Below, piece by piece: positions 31,360 through 40,278 of a DNA stretch of 52,973 nt (positions within the stretch are counted from its first letter, which is position 1; the number at the start of each line of letters is the position of its first letter). The position numbers and the translations under genes are program-made. A model generated the notes under the pieces. The model did not search any database, was not told the origin of the DNA, and worked only from the letters and a program-made list of their open reading frames with translations. Origin of the DNA: DATARH01 sp050246595. Lineage in GTDB: Bacteria > Pseudomonadota > Alphaproteobacteria > ATCC43930 > CGMCC-115725. The stretch lies in assembly GCA_050246595.1 (NCBI GenBank), contig JBFWVT010000035.1, positions 1 to 52,973 on the forward strand, written 5' to 3'.

Positions 31360-33939
31360 ATGGCCGCGGCCGATACCGAGGAGACAAGGGGCCGGGGACG
31401 GCGGAGATTCTCCCGGGCGCGTCCGGTATGGGCCGGGCATCTCGCCAATGCCGCGCTGACCCTATCGGTGGCGGCCGTCGGTGCCACGCTGCTTTTTACG
31501 CAGATCATCGACAGCGACCGGATCCCGGCGGCGGTCGTGGTTGTCGTCATTGTTGTCTTCGCTGTGGTGATCGGCGCTCTTGTCGCGATTGTGCGCTGGA
31601 CATACGGGGCGCTCGCCGGGCGCGTCGACATCCTGACCCAGGCGCTCGACGCCTCGCCCGATCCGCAGCTGATCCTGGCCCCGGACGGCCGCATCGCCTA
31701 TGCCAACACGGCGTACCGCGAGTTGTTTCCGCTGGCGCACGAGCGTCCGATGCCGGCGATCGCCGCCGCTCTGGCCGACCCCGACGCCCTGCCCGATTTC
31801 GAACGGCTACGCCGCCGCGCGGCGCAGGGGGCTCGCGCGATCGCGGCGCTGCCGCTGCGCTATTCGCGCGGCTCCGCCATCGGCTGGGTCACGATCGCGG
31901 TCAACCCGATCGCCGGACGACCGGGCTACAGTTTCTGGAACATCCAGGACATCACGGCGCGCCACGAAATGGAGGCGCTGATCCGGGACGAGCGAAACAA
32001 GCTCGTCGAATTCCTCAATGACGCGCCGGTCGGCTTTTATTCGGTGGACCCGGCCGGTCGGTTTCTGTTCGTCAATCAGACGCTGGCGGAATGGCTTGGC
32101 TCGACCCCGGCGGAAATAGTCGGCAGCGATGCGCGCCTGCACGATTTCCTCGCCGCCGCGCCGCCGCCCGACGCCCTCCCGTGGGACCCGTTCTGCGGCC
32201 GCGACGACGGCGGCCAGCGCGGCGAGGTCGCGTTCAGGAGCCGCAACGGCCGCATTTTGCAGGCCTGGCTGAGCCAAAGCACGGTCGGCGGCGGGGTCGA
32301 GCTGCGCACCCGCTCGGTCGTGCGCGATCTGACCCCGGAGCGGCAATGGGAATCGGCGCTGCGCCGGTCGCGCGAGCGTTTCCAGCGGTTTTTTGCCGAC
32401 GCGCCGGTCGGGATCGCCCTGATCGACCGGTCCGGCCGGCTCGAAGAGGCGAACCGCGCGCTCGGCGAGTTGTTCGGTGCGCCGCTTCAGGCGCTGATCG
32501 GCGAAAAGCTGATCGGCTTTGTCGCCGAGGAGGACCGGCGCGAGCTGGCCGCCAGACTGAGCGGCGCGGCCGCCGGTCGGATGCCGGAGCGACCGGTCGA
32601 TATACGCCTGACCGGACCGCGCGAGCGCAGCTGCGTCGTTTTCCTGAGCCGGCTGGATGGCAGCGAGGGTGGAGGCGGCGAGGGCGGCGAGGGCGATTTG
32701 ATGCTGCATTTTATCGACGTCACCGAGCAGAAGAACTTGGAGGTGCAGTTCGCGCAGTCGCAGAAGATGCAGGCCATCGGCCAGCTTGCCGGCGGCGTTG
32801 CGCACGATTTCAACAATCTGCTGACAGCGATGATCGGGTTCTGCGACCTGCTGCTGATGCGCTTCCGGCCGGGCGACCCGTCTTTCGCCGATATCATGCA
32901 GATCAAGCAGAACGGCAATCGTGCCGCCAATCTCGTGCGGCAGCTGCTGGCCTTTTCGCGGCAGCAGACATTGCAACCGCGCGTGCTCGATATCGGCGAC
33001 GTGCTCGTCGAGCTGTCGCACCTGCTGCGCCGCCTGATCGGCGAGAATATCGAGCTGAAACTGATCCATGGCCGCGATCTCGGTCTGGCCAAGGTCGATC
33101 AGGGACAGCTCGAACAGGTGATCATCAATCTTGCAGTCAATGCGCGCGACGCGATGCCGGGCGGCGGGACGCTGACGATCCGCACCGCCAACGTGGCGCA
33201 GGCGACACCGGTCCGGCGCGGCGCCGAGCTTATGCCGGCCGGGAATTACGTGCTGATCGAGGTCGCTGATACCGGGGTCGGAATCCCGAAAGATAACCTC
33301 GAACGCATTTTCGAGCCGTTCTTCTCGACAAAAAAGCTTGGCTCCGGCACCGGGCTCGGCCTGTCGACCGTCTACGGCATCGTCAGGCAGACCGGCGGCT
33401 TTATTTTCGTCAACAGCGCGCCGGGGGAGGGCGCCGTTTTCCAGATCTATCTGCCGCGCCACGAGGCGGTCGCGAGCGAACCGGAGGCGCGCGGCGAACC
33501 CGTCGAACCGCTGCCGCTCCGCGATCTGACCGGGATCGGCACCGTCATGCTGGTCGAGGACGAGGACCCGGTGCGGATTTTCGCCGCCCGGGCGCTGCGC
33601 AACAAAGGCTACAAGGTGCTTGAGGCGAAAAGCGGCGAGGAGGCGCTCAACCTGATCCGCGGCAGCGACGAAACAATCGATCTGCTGGTCACCGATGTCG
33701 TGATGCCGCGCGTCGACGGCCCGATGCTGGTGCGGCAGGTGCGCGAGAGTCACCCCGAGATGAAGGTCATCTTCATCTCGGGCTATGCCGAGGACGCTTT
33801 CCGCAAGCGGCTCGACAGCGACGCCGGCATCCATTTTCTGCCGAAGCCGTTCACGCTGAAGCAGCTCGCCGGCAAGGTCAAGGAGGCGATCAGCGGCGAG
33901 GCGGAAGCCACCCTCGCGCGCCGCCGCCTGCATCATTGA
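31360..33939 (+). CDS. cckA: Cell-cycle hybrid histidine kinase CckA
   Basis: CckA phosphorylates, through ChpT, the master regulator CtrA. The 859-residue protein has two N-terminal membrane helices (about residues 28-80), three PAS-like regions (about 90-460), a HisKA domain with His482 in GGVAHDFNNLLTAMIGF, an ATPase domain (N box at 594, then VADTGVGIP, IFEPFFSTKKLG, GTGLGLSTVYGIV) and a C-terminal receiver with VEDEDPV, Asp779 in TDVVMPRVDG and the Lys in PKPFTL. HDFNNLLTAMIGFCDLLL is close to the family consensus. The start has only a weak ribosome-binding site. Confidence 0.93.
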   Translation: MAAADTEETRGRGRRRFSRARPVWAGHLANAALTLSVAAVGATLLFTQIIDSDRIPAAVVVVVIVVFAVVIGALVAIVRWTYGALAGRVDILTQALDASPDPQLILAPDGRIAYANTAYRELFPLAHERPMPAIAAALADPDALPDFERLRRRAAQGARAIAALPLRYSRGSAIGWVTIAVNPIAGRPGYSFWNIQDITARHEMEALIRDERNKLVEFLNDAPVGFYSVDPAGRFLFVNQTLAEWLGSTPAEIVGSDARLHDFLAAAPPPDALPWDPFCGRDDGGQRGEVAFRSRNGRILQAWLSQSTVGGGVELRTRSVVRDLTPERQWESALRRSRERFQRFFADAPVGIALIDRSGRLEEANRALGELFGAPLQALIGEKLIGFVAEEDRRELAARLSGAAAGRMPERPVDIRLTGPRERSCVVFLSRLDGSEGGGGEGGEGDLMLHFIDVTEQKNLEVQFAQSQKMQAIGQLAGGVAHDFNNLLTAMIGFCDLLLMRFRPGDPSFADIMQIKQNGNRAANLVRQLLAFSRQQTLQPRVLDIGDVLVELSHLLRRLIGENIELKLIHGRDLGLAKVDQGQLEQVIINLAVNARDAMPGGGTLTIRTANVAQATPVRRGAELMPAGNYVLIEVADTGVGIPKDNLERIFEPFFSTKKLGSGTGLGLSTVYGIVRQTGGFIFVNSAPGEGAVFQIYLPRHEAVASEPEARGEPVEPLPLRDLTGIGTVMLVEDEDPVRIFAARALRNKGYKVLEAKSGEEALNLIRGSDETIDLLVTDVVMPRVDGPMLVRQVRESHPEMKVIFISGYAEDAFRKRLDSDAGIHFLPKPFTLKQLAGKVKEAISGEAEATLARRRLHH

Positions 33940-34005
33940 GCGCCGTCACCGGTTCCCGCAGGGCCGGCACGGCCCGCACGGCGCCGTCCCCTCGACGATC
34001 GCCGA

Positions 34006-35370
34006 TCAGCAATCGGCCGCCGTCTGGCAGATCAGCAGCCCGCTCGTGATCGGCCCGGTGATCCGCGACAGAGCCCGCAGGGCGCGGGTAACCGGAACCA
34101 GCTTGGCTTCCGCGACAAAGATTATGTCCTTGTCCCGCACCGGAAAGCGCTTGGCGAGCAGGTAGGATTTCGCGTCGGCCAGATCGAGCCGGTAGACGAT
34201 CGGCGACAGCCCCGCCGGAGCGCGCGCCGCGACCGGCTGACCCAGCGCCCGCGCCAGCTCGGCCGGCTCGTAGCGCATGACAAAGATCGCGCTTGGATCG
34301 GCGCGCTGGTCGAGCAGACCGCCCGCCTTTGCGAGCGCCTCGGCCAGCGACAGGCGCTCGGTCTCGAAAGTGATCGAGGCGTTCTTGCCGGCTGCGCCGA
34401 ACACGCTGAGGGTTTGCGGCGCGCGCGACAGGATCAGGACGTCGTCGGGCCGGGCGACGATGTTCTGGTCCGGATCGGCGACCAGCACGGAAAGCGGCAC
34501 CGTCGCCGTCACCCCGCCGCGCGACAGACGGACGAAGGTCTCGTGCACCGGCGCGGTCGCGCCGCCAGCCGCCGCGATCACCTCCAGCAGACGCGTGCCG
34601 CCGGGCGCGAGCGGGACGCGCCCCCCTTGGATCGCCTCGCCGGCAACCGTTACCGTGCTGCCGGCGCCGCGCTGCACGATGACGAGCGCCTGCGGATCGA
34701 TCGCGATCGGGCCGAGCAGGGTCTCGATCCGGTGCCCCAGTTCGGTCGCGGTCCGGCCGGCGGCGATGACCCGCCCGGCATAGGGGATCGTGATCGTCCC
34801 GTCGGGGCCGACTGGCTGCTCCGGGATTGCGGTTCCGGGACGGCCGGTTTGCCCGGCAAGGCGGGCAAGCTCGCCGACCCTGTCCCGAGATGTGGCAGCG
34901 GCACCCGCGGCCGACGGGCGGGAAAGGCGCGACTCGGTCAGCCCCGCGGGCGGGGTGCTTTGCTGGAGCGGTTCGACCAGAGTCGAACGCAGCGTCTCCG
35001 CGCCCGGCAGCGCCGATCGCCTTGCGACCCCGGAAGCGGGGGCCGCGAGCGGTGAGACCCCGGCGAGCGAATGGCCAAACAGACCGGTCCCGGCCGCTTC
35101 CCAGATCACAACCGAGACGGTGTCGCCGATCGCGATCTTCAGCTCGGGCGCCGGCTGGTATTTTTTGAAACGTTCGCGGAATGCCGAGCGGGGCCGCGCC
35201 GCCAACACGTCAACCACCGCTTCGTCGATCTTGACGAGGTTGAAGGCGATCTCGCCGTGCCGGTTGGCCTGCGCGATGACGTCGTCGCGCTGCGGCAGAT
35301 CCGAGCAGCCGGCGAGGAACAGCAGCAACGCCGACAAGCCGGCGAGAATAACGGGACGAAACACAGGCAA
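34006..35370 (-). CDS. Outer-membrane polysaccharide export lipoprotein (Wza/OtnA family)
   Basis: A 454-residue export protein. The signal peptide ends in LFLAGC (lipobox). The polysaccharide export domain has LKIAIGDTVSVVIWEAAGTG and GPDGTITIPYAGRVIAAGRT, followed by SLBB-like modules (VTVAGEAIQGG, VRLSRGG, PDDVLILSRAP, GAAGKNASITF, LAEALAKAGGL) and FPVRDKDIIFVAEA near the end. It would form the outer-membrane channel for capsule or exopolysaccharide. The last residues (LICQTAADC) hold two cysteines. No Wzc-type co-polymerase gene is in the window. Confidence 0.88.
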   Translation of the reverse strand: MPVFRPVILAGLSALLLFLAGCSDLPQRDDVIAQANRHGEIAFNLVKIDEAVVDVLAARPRSAFRERFKKYQPAPELKIAIGDTVSVVIWEAAGTGLFGHSLAGVSPLAAPASGVARRSALPGAETLRSTLVEPLQQSTPPAGLTESRLSRPSAAGAAATSRDRVGELARLAGQTGRPGTAIPEQPVGPDGTITIPYAGRVIAAGRTATELGHRIETLLGPIAIDPQALVIVQRGAGSTVTVAGEAIQGGRVPLAPGGTRLLEVIAAAGGATAPVHETFVRLSRGGVTATVPLSVLVADPDQNIVARPDDVLILSRAPQTLSVFGAAGKNASITFETERLSLAEALAKAGGLLDQRADPSAIFVMRYEPAELARALGQPVAARAPAGLSPIVYRLDLADAKSYLLAKRFPVRDKDIIFVAEAKLVPVTRALRALSRITGPITSGLLICQTAADC

Positions 35371-35604
35371 GCGACAGCCCCCAACCTCCGAGGCCGCAGC
35401 CTAGAGCAAATCGCCTGCGAGTAGAATTCCCTTTCCCCCGGTCCGGTCATCGAGGGCGCGACAGCATCAATGGCGGACTCGGCTCGCCGACGGCCTTCGC
35501 CACAAAAGTCGCCGCGGTGAGGGCGGCGGTGCGGAGAGGGTGGAACCCGTCCTTTCGCTCGGGAACGACGCCCGAGACCCGCCGATTTCCGGCAGGCTTG
35601 CGTG

Positions 35605-35778
35605 TCAGCCGAGAGCCGACCACAGCCCCAATCCGATCAAGATCAAAATTGCCCAGCAGAGGAGCGAGAGGGCCGCAATTACCAGCGTCGCGGTGCCTGA
35701 GGAAAGCCGCTCGTCCCCCAAATGGCGCCGTACCGGACGCGCAACACGGTCGTCCCCAGATCTGCTCGACTCGGTCAT
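35605..35778 (-). CDS. Small single-span membrane protein, 57 residues
   Basis: The start is very well marked: AAGGAGGG lies eight bases before the ATG at 35778. The protein has a polar Arg/Asp-rich N-terminus (about 27 residues), a motif LSSGTATLVIAALSLLCW and one strongly hydrophobic helix ending GLWSALG. It lies between the Wza-like gene and the mini sugar transferase, so a role in exopolysaccharide assembly or its control is possible. No named family was recognised. Confidence 0.65.
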   Translation of the reverse strand: MTESSRSGDDRVARPVRRHLGDERLSSGTATLVIAALSLLCWAILILIGLGLWSALG

Positions 35779-35796
35779 CAAAAGTGCCCTCCTTCC

Positions 35797-35819
35797 AATG
35801 CGAGACATAATGTCGCATT
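35797..35819. promoter_or_regulatory. Palindrome upstream of the small membrane protein gene
   Basis: AATGCGA (35797-35803) and TCGCATT (35813-35819) enclose GACATAATGTC, itself a perfect palindrome. It touches the ribosome-binding site of the minus-strand gene and is 215 bases before the sugar transferase. It could be an operator; on the plus strand it is followed by five T and could also terminate. Confidence 0.45.
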
Positions 35820-36034
35820 TTTCGAAAAACACCTGTGGCTGGTCGGTTGTTTCGGGATTTGGCGGCGGCTTTCGCCTTGAAATCAACATCATTGCCGGCG
35901 ATGAACCGAGCGGCTCAATGCCGATTCCGTGTCGGTCAAATATCCGACCCCAAAATGTCGCGCATAGGATAATATTTTTTACGGTTCGACGCTCCCGCCA
36001 GGCGAGGGCGGGATCAGCCGGGGGAGTGCTTTTT

Positions 36035-36355
36035 ATGAACAGAGCGCTTGAGGTGATGATCGCCGGCATCCTTATCGTGTTCACCTGCCCTTTGATGATT
36101 GTCGTGGCGCTCGCGATCAAATTGGATAGTCCGGGCCCTGTCCTGTCGCGCATCAATGCGCTCGGGCATTCCAGAGCCAATCGGGCCGACATTCTCAAAT
36201 TCCGCACCACTGTCTACGAACCGGAAATACTTGGGCGCAGTCCGCGCCGGACCCGCGTCGGGCAGTTTTTATACCTCACCCGAATCGATGACTTGCCGCA
36301 GCTCTTCAATATCCTGCGCGGCGATTTGAGTTTGATGAGTTTAAGCGGAGCGTGA
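36035..36355 (+). CDS. Minimal bacterial sugar transferase (ExoY/WcaJ-like, truncated form)
   Basis: Only 106 residues, about half the usual catalytic domain. It keeps the membrane entry helix (MIAGILIVFTCPLMIVVAL), the KLDSPGPVLSR block, ILKFRTT, RVGQFLYLTRIDDLPQLFNI and LRGDLSLMSLSGA, where the family has LRGDMSLVGPRP. The Arg-Pro end and everything after it are missing. These enzymes transfer a sugar phosphate to undecaprenyl phosphate to start polysaccharide synthesis. GGGGGAG precedes the ATG at 36035. It may be a compact enzyme or a decayed one. Confidence 0.72.
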   Translation: MNRALEVMIAGILIVFTCPLMIVVALAIKLDSPGPVLSRINALGHSRANRADILKFRTTVYEPEILGRSPRRTRVGQFLYLTRIDDLPQLFNILRGDLSLMSLSGA

Positions 36356-36455
36356 GCACGGCGACGCTCGGCGCATTGCGGCCCGAGAGCCTGATCCGAA
36401 ATGAAGCGCTCGATTTCGACGGCTTATCCGGAAGGCTGATTTCCCCCAGCCCAAA

Positions 36456-36640
36456 ACTGCATCCCCGGCGAAAGCCGGGGTCCGCCGATCAACCACTCGG
36501 GAAGTGGAGAGGTGGGTCCCGGCTTTCTCCACGGATCAAGTCCGCAGGCTGAAGGCCCACGGGACCGCGGTTTGAAAGCCTGTTCGGGCCAGGGTCTCGG
36601 CAGCGCCCGCACCCCGGAATGCCGGAGGCACAATTCAAAG
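36456..36640. repeat. Cluster of dispersed palindromic repeats
   Basis: CCCCGGCGAAAGCCGGGG near 36462, CGGATCAAGTCCG at 36532 and CACCCCGGAATGCCGG near 36609 lie in the 340-base gap between the sugar transferase and the MetE-like gene. No coding frame with a start signal was found in this gap. Confidence 0.6.
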
Positions 36641-36696
36641 ACGACGGCGCGCTTGCGTAATCGCGTCAGCGGTGCGAGTTGCCGGGGAGCCGCAAT

Positions 36697-37761
36697 TTAC
36701 GGGTTCACGTCCTGGCCAGGGCTGCGTGCCGAAGCCGGGCAGCCGCGCACCAGCGCGGCGCCAGCGGCGAGCGCCGCGAGCTTCTGGTTCGCCAGCCTGC
36801 GGTCGAGCGGCGCCATGCCGCAATTCGTGCACGGGAACAATCGCTCGGGCGGGACATGGCGCAACACCCGCTCGATCGTCAGAGCGACCTGCTCCGGCGT
36901 CTCGGCCTCGTCGCTCGCGACATCGATCGCGCCGACCAACACGTCCTTGCCGGCAAGCAGCCCCAGCAGTTCGATCGGCACGCGCGAATTGGCGCATTCG
37001 AGCGAGACCTGGTCGATACGGCTCGCCGCCAGCGCCGGAAAGATCCGCTCGTATTGCCGCCACTCGCGGCCGATCCCCTGCTTCCACTCGATATTGGCCG
37101 GTATGCCGTAGCCGTAGCAGATATGCACCGCGGTGCGGCACGGCAGGTCCGAAGCGGCGCGATGCAGCGCATCGATGCCCCAGGCGAGGACATCGTCGAG
37201 ATAGACGTTGAAAGCGGGTTCGTCGAACTGGATCACATCGACGCCGAGCGCCGCCAGGTCGCGCGCCTCCTCGTTGAGCAACTCGGCGAAGGCCATGGCC
37301 AGCGCCGTGCGGTCGCCGTAATGCGCGTCGGCGAGCGTATCGACGATCGTCATCGGGCCGGGCAATGTGAATTTGAGGCGCCGCGTCGTGTGGATGCGGG
37401 CGATCAGTGCTTCGGCGGCGTGGACCGCCTCGCGCCGGCGCAGCGGACCGGTGACGGTCGGCACGTCGGCCTCGTAGCGATTGTCGCGGATGCCGATGCG
37501 CACGCGACGCGTAAAATCGATGCCGTCGATCCCGGCCAGAAACCCGTGCACAAAATGCTGTCGCGACTGCTCGCCGTCGGTGACGATGTCGATGCCGGCA
37601 TCCTCCTGGACTTTCAGCGCCAGCAACGTGGCGTCGCGCTTGCCCTCGGCGAGCGCCTCGCCGTCGAGCCGCCACGGGGCCCACAGCGTGCGCGGCTCGG
37701 CGAGCCAGGAGGGTTTCGGCAGGCTGCCGGCGATCGTCGTTTCAAGCACGGGTTTTCGCAA
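36697..37761 (-). CDS. Core-type cobalamin-independent methionine synthase homologue (MetE C-terminal domain family)
   Basis: A 354-residue protein matching only the catalytic C-terminal half of MetE. The likely zinc ligands are visible: His213 and Cys215 in HICYG, Glu255 in SLECANS and Cys314 in CTNCGM. LPGPMTIVDTL and IQFDEPAFNVY are family motifs. Core-MetE proteins without the N-terminal half transfer methyl groups to homocysteine from methylcobalamin or other donors rather than methyl-tetrahydrofolate. It is divergent from the carboxymuconolactone-decarboxylase-like gene. Confidence 0.85.
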   Translation of the reverse strand: MRKPVLETTIAGSLPKPSWLAEPRTLWAPWRLDGEALAEGKRDATLLALKVQEDAGIDIVTDGEQSRQHFVHGFLAGIDGIDFTRRVRIGIRDNRYEADVPTVTGPLRRREAVHAAEALIARIHTTRRLKFTLPGPMTIVDTLADAHYGDRTALAMAFAELLNEEARDLAALGVDVIQFDEPAFNVYLDDVLAWGIDALHRAASDLPCRTAVHICYGYGIPANIEWKQGIGREWRQYERIFPALAASRIDQVSLECANSRVPIELLGLLAGKDVLVGAIDVASDEAETPEQVALTIERVLRHVPPERLFPCTNCGMAPLDRRLANQKLAALAAGAALVRGCPASARSPGQDVNP

Positions 37762-37831
37762 TCGCTGCTGTTTTGTTTCGCGTTACAATATGGGGAGGAC
37801 CGGTTCGCAAGAAGGTTATTGAGGCAGGGCG

Positions 37832-38617
37832 ATGACCACCCGCGACGAATTGCGCGGCAACGGCGCCGCGCTCCGCGCCCGGCTGTTCGGGCCGACCGCA
37901 TCGCAACAAACTCTATCACAACGGGACAGCGGCGGAACGATTTCCGGGATCGGCGATCTGTTCGACGAAGTGACCTTTGGCGCGGTGTGGAGCCGCCCGG
38001 GGCTGGCGCTTCCCGATCGCATGATCGCGACGCTCGCCGCGCTGTGCGCGGTGCAGCGGCTGACCCATCTGCGCCGCTATGTCGGGGCCGCGCTCGATCT
38101 CGACATGCAAGCCGAGGTGATTGTCGAAATCTGCGTACAATGCGGCATCTATGCCGGCTTTACCGCCAGTGAGGAGGCGCTCGCCGCGGCGGGCGCGGTA
38201 TTCGCCGAGCGCGGCGTCGCCCCGCCCTCGGCCGCTCCCGGCACGGCGAGCCTCGATGAGCTGAACGCACATGGCCGGGCGCTGCTCGAAGAACTGCACG
38301 GCGCGCGCGGCTACGAGGGTTATGCCGCTCCCGACAACCCGGTCACCGGCGCGCTCTATCCGCTGGCGATCCAATACGGCTACGGCGAGATCTGGCACCG
38401 GCCCGGTCTCGACCGGCGGCAGCGCGCGCTGTGCGCCGTCGCGGCGTTCACGGCGCTGCGTCTCGACGGGCAGGTCCGGAAATTCGGGCAGTCCGCGCTG
38501 AATGCCGGGCTCGGCCGGACCGAGATCATCGAGGCGGTGATCCAGACCGGACCCTATAGCGGGCTGGCGCCGGCTCTGAACGCGCTCGCCGCTCTCTCGG
38601 ACGTGCTCGGGGAGTGA
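37832..38617 (+). CDS. Carboxymuconolactone decarboxylase-like protein with two domains
   Basis: A 261-residue protein with two tandem AhpD/CMD-like units. The first runs through FGAVWSRPGLALPDRMIATL and ALDLDMQAEVIVEICVQCGI; the second through YGEIWHRPGLDRRQRALCAV and GLGRTEIIEAVIQTGPYSGL. The first has a single Cys where AhpD-type members have a redox CxxC pair, so peroxidase activity is unlikely. It may be a decarboxylase or have a binding role; the substrate is unknown. Confidence 0.83.
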   Translation: MTTRDELRGNGAALRARLFGPTASQQTLSQRDSGGTISGIGDLFDEVTFGAVWSRPGLALPDRMIATLAALCAVQRLTHLRRYVGAALDLDMQAEVIVEICVQCGIYAGFTASEEALAAAGAVFAERGVAPPSAAPGTASLDELNAHGRALLEELHGARGYEGYAAPDNPVTGALYPLAIQYGYGEIWHRPGLDRRQRALCAVAAFTALRLDGQVRKFGQSALNAGLGRTEIIEAVIQTGPYSGLAPALNALAALSDVLGE

Positions 38618-38781
38618 TCCGGGGCCTGCTTTCACCGCTGCGGAAGCGCCCTGCGCAACTCCGTGCCGAGGAGGAGCCATCGGCGGTTGCCGTTTGGGCA
38701 GAGTACGGACGGCGGGGTGTTCTCCAATCATCCGCGCAGGACATCGACTGCGCGTCGGATGACAGAGATAGGAGAGCAGAT

Positions 38782-39204
38782 ATGGCTGAGAACAAAGGCC
38801 AGCAAGGCACCGGACGCCATCCGCACAAATCGACCGACGAGAAGCGGCCGCATACGAAGGACGAGGGCAAGCAGCACGGCCGCGCGCACGGCAGCCACGG
38901 CGACGACAACCGCTCGCATGGCGGCGAGCGCGACGATGGCAACCAGTTGCACGGGCGCTCGCACGAGACGCAGTCGCACGGGCGCGATCACGACCGCGAG
39001 AAGGAAGCCGATCTGAAGCGTCGCGAATACCGGGGCGAGGACGGCCAAATCCATCACCACACGCGGACCTATATGGAGCAGCACGGGGGCAGCCACGACA
39101 ACCGTGACCGCGACAACCGCTCGCATGACCGCGAGCACGCGCATACCGGCAGCGACAACCGCTCGCATGGCCGCGACAACAACGGCTCGGATCGCCGCCG
39201 TTAA
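38782..39204 (+). CDS. His/Asp/Arg/Gly-rich disordered protein with DNRSH repeats
   Basis: A 140-residue, extremely hydrophilic protein with no hydrophobic core. DNRSHG or DNRSHD recurs four times and related HGRSHE, HGRDHD units fill the rest; histidines are spread along the whole length. The ATG at 38782 follows GGAGAG. It is likely intrinsically disordered, perhaps metal-binding or a stress protectant. The opposite strand is also open over this gene, which follows from the biased codons and is not taken as a gene. Confidence 0.65.
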   Translation: MAENKGQQGTGRHPHKSTDEKRPHTKDEGKQHGRAHGSHGDDNRSHGGERDDGNQLHGRSHETQSHGRDHDREKEADLKRREYRGEDGQIHHHTRTYMEQHGGSHDNRDRDNRSHDREHAHTGSDNRSHGRDNNGSDRRR

Positions 39205-39239
39205 TGACCGCGGGGTGAGAGCCGCGTCCTGCGCGGCTC

Positions 39240-40172
39240 TCATTCCTCCCCTTTATGCGAGCGCGCGGCAACCGCGACCCGGTCGAAATCGTTCATGACG
39301 CGCATCTCGGGGAAGAACCGGGCGGCTTCGGCGGCAATCGCGCCGGGATCGTAACGACCGGAAATATGCGTCAGCCAAAGGGTCCCGATACCGGCGTCGC
39401 GGGCCAGCCGCGCGGCCTGACCCGCGGTTAGGTGGCCGCGGGTCAGAGCAAGCCCGGCATCCTCGTCGAGAAATGTCGCCTCGATCACCAGCGCATCAGC
39501 CCCTTGAACAAAGGGCATCAGCGTATCCGTCTCTTCGGTGTCACCGACGATGGCAAGCTTCGTGGCGGTTGCCTCGGTAGCCGTGACTTCCTCCGGCATG
39601 ATGCGTCTTCCATCGGTCAGCACGACCGGTTCGCCGGCCGCCAGAAGCGCGCGCAGCGGTCCGGACGGAATGCCGAGCGCGGCGAGACGTTCGGCCTGCA
39701 AATGGCGGCGCGGGGTCGTCTCGAACAGATAGCCGAGGCTCTGCGTCTTGTGGTGCCGGACCGGAAAGCACGTCACGCGATAACCGCGCCCGGCGAAGAC
39801 CGATCCCGGCTCAAGCGTGACAAGGCGGACCGGCACCGGGGTCCGACCGCCGGGCCAGATGCCGCCCAGATAGCGCGCGACAAAGCCGATCGTCTCGCGG
39901 CTCCCGTGGATCGCGATATCGCCGAGCAGGTCGAACAGGCCGAGAGTCGACAGCAATCCGCCGAGCCCGAGCACATGATCGAGATGCGTATGCGTCAGCA
40001 GAATATGGCCGAGGCGGCGGAAACCGGCGCCGGAGCGTAGTAGCTGGCGCTGCGTTCCCTCGCCGCAATCGATCAGGAATCGTTCGCTGCCGGCGCTTAC
40101 CAGCAAGGCGGGCAGGCCGCGCTCGGAGGATGGGGTGGTGCCCGCAGTGCCGAGAAAGATCAGCTCAAACAT
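39240..40172 (-). CDS. rnz: Ribonuclease Z
   Basis: RNase Z trims the 3' end of tRNA precursors. The 310-residue metallo-beta-lactamase-fold protein has FLGTAGTTPSSERGLPALLV at the N-terminus, DCGEGTQRQL, the zinc motif LTHTHLDHVLGLGG, then FPVRHHKTQSLGY, AIVGDTEETD and WLTHISGRY. The length matches bacterial rnz. It is divergent from miaA, another tRNA-maturation gene. Confidence 0.94.
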   Translation of the reverse strand: MFELIFLGTAGTTPSSERGLPALLVSAGSERFLIDCGEGTQRQLLRSGAGFRRLGHILLTHTHLDHVLGLGGLLSTLGLFDLLGDIAIHGSRETIGFVARYLGGIWPGGRTPVPVRLVTLEPGSVFAGRGYRVTCFPVRHHKTQSLGYLFETTPRRHLQAERLAALGIPSGPLRALLAAGEPVVLTDGRRIMPEEVTATEATATKLAIVGDTEETDTLMPFVQGADALVIEATFLDEDAGLALTRGHLTAGQAARLARDAGIGTLWLTHISGRYDPGAIAAEAARFFPEMRVMNDFDRVAVAARSHKGEE

Positions 40173-40278
40173 GTCGCACTAACGCGGGAACGGCGCAATC
40201 CGACCGGCTTTCCCATATTACGAGAACCTTGATCGGAAGCGGAGCGACGCGATTTCGTCGGGTTTCAAGAATACGGGT

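Noticed and set aside
31807..33936. 709-codon frame opposite cckA
   Set aside because: It is the complement of a complete, motif-rich kinase gene and shows only Ala/Asp/Arg/Gln-biased sequence without recognisable motifs.
37762..37831. SAM or cobalamin riboswitch before the core-MetE gene
   Set aside because: The divergent gap is only 70 bases and has no SAM-box or cobalamin-box sequence.
38728..39243. 171-codon hydrophobic frame antisense to the His-rich gene
   Set aside because: The Ala/Val richness is a direct consequence of GAC/CGC/CAC-type codons on the other strand; there is no start signal.
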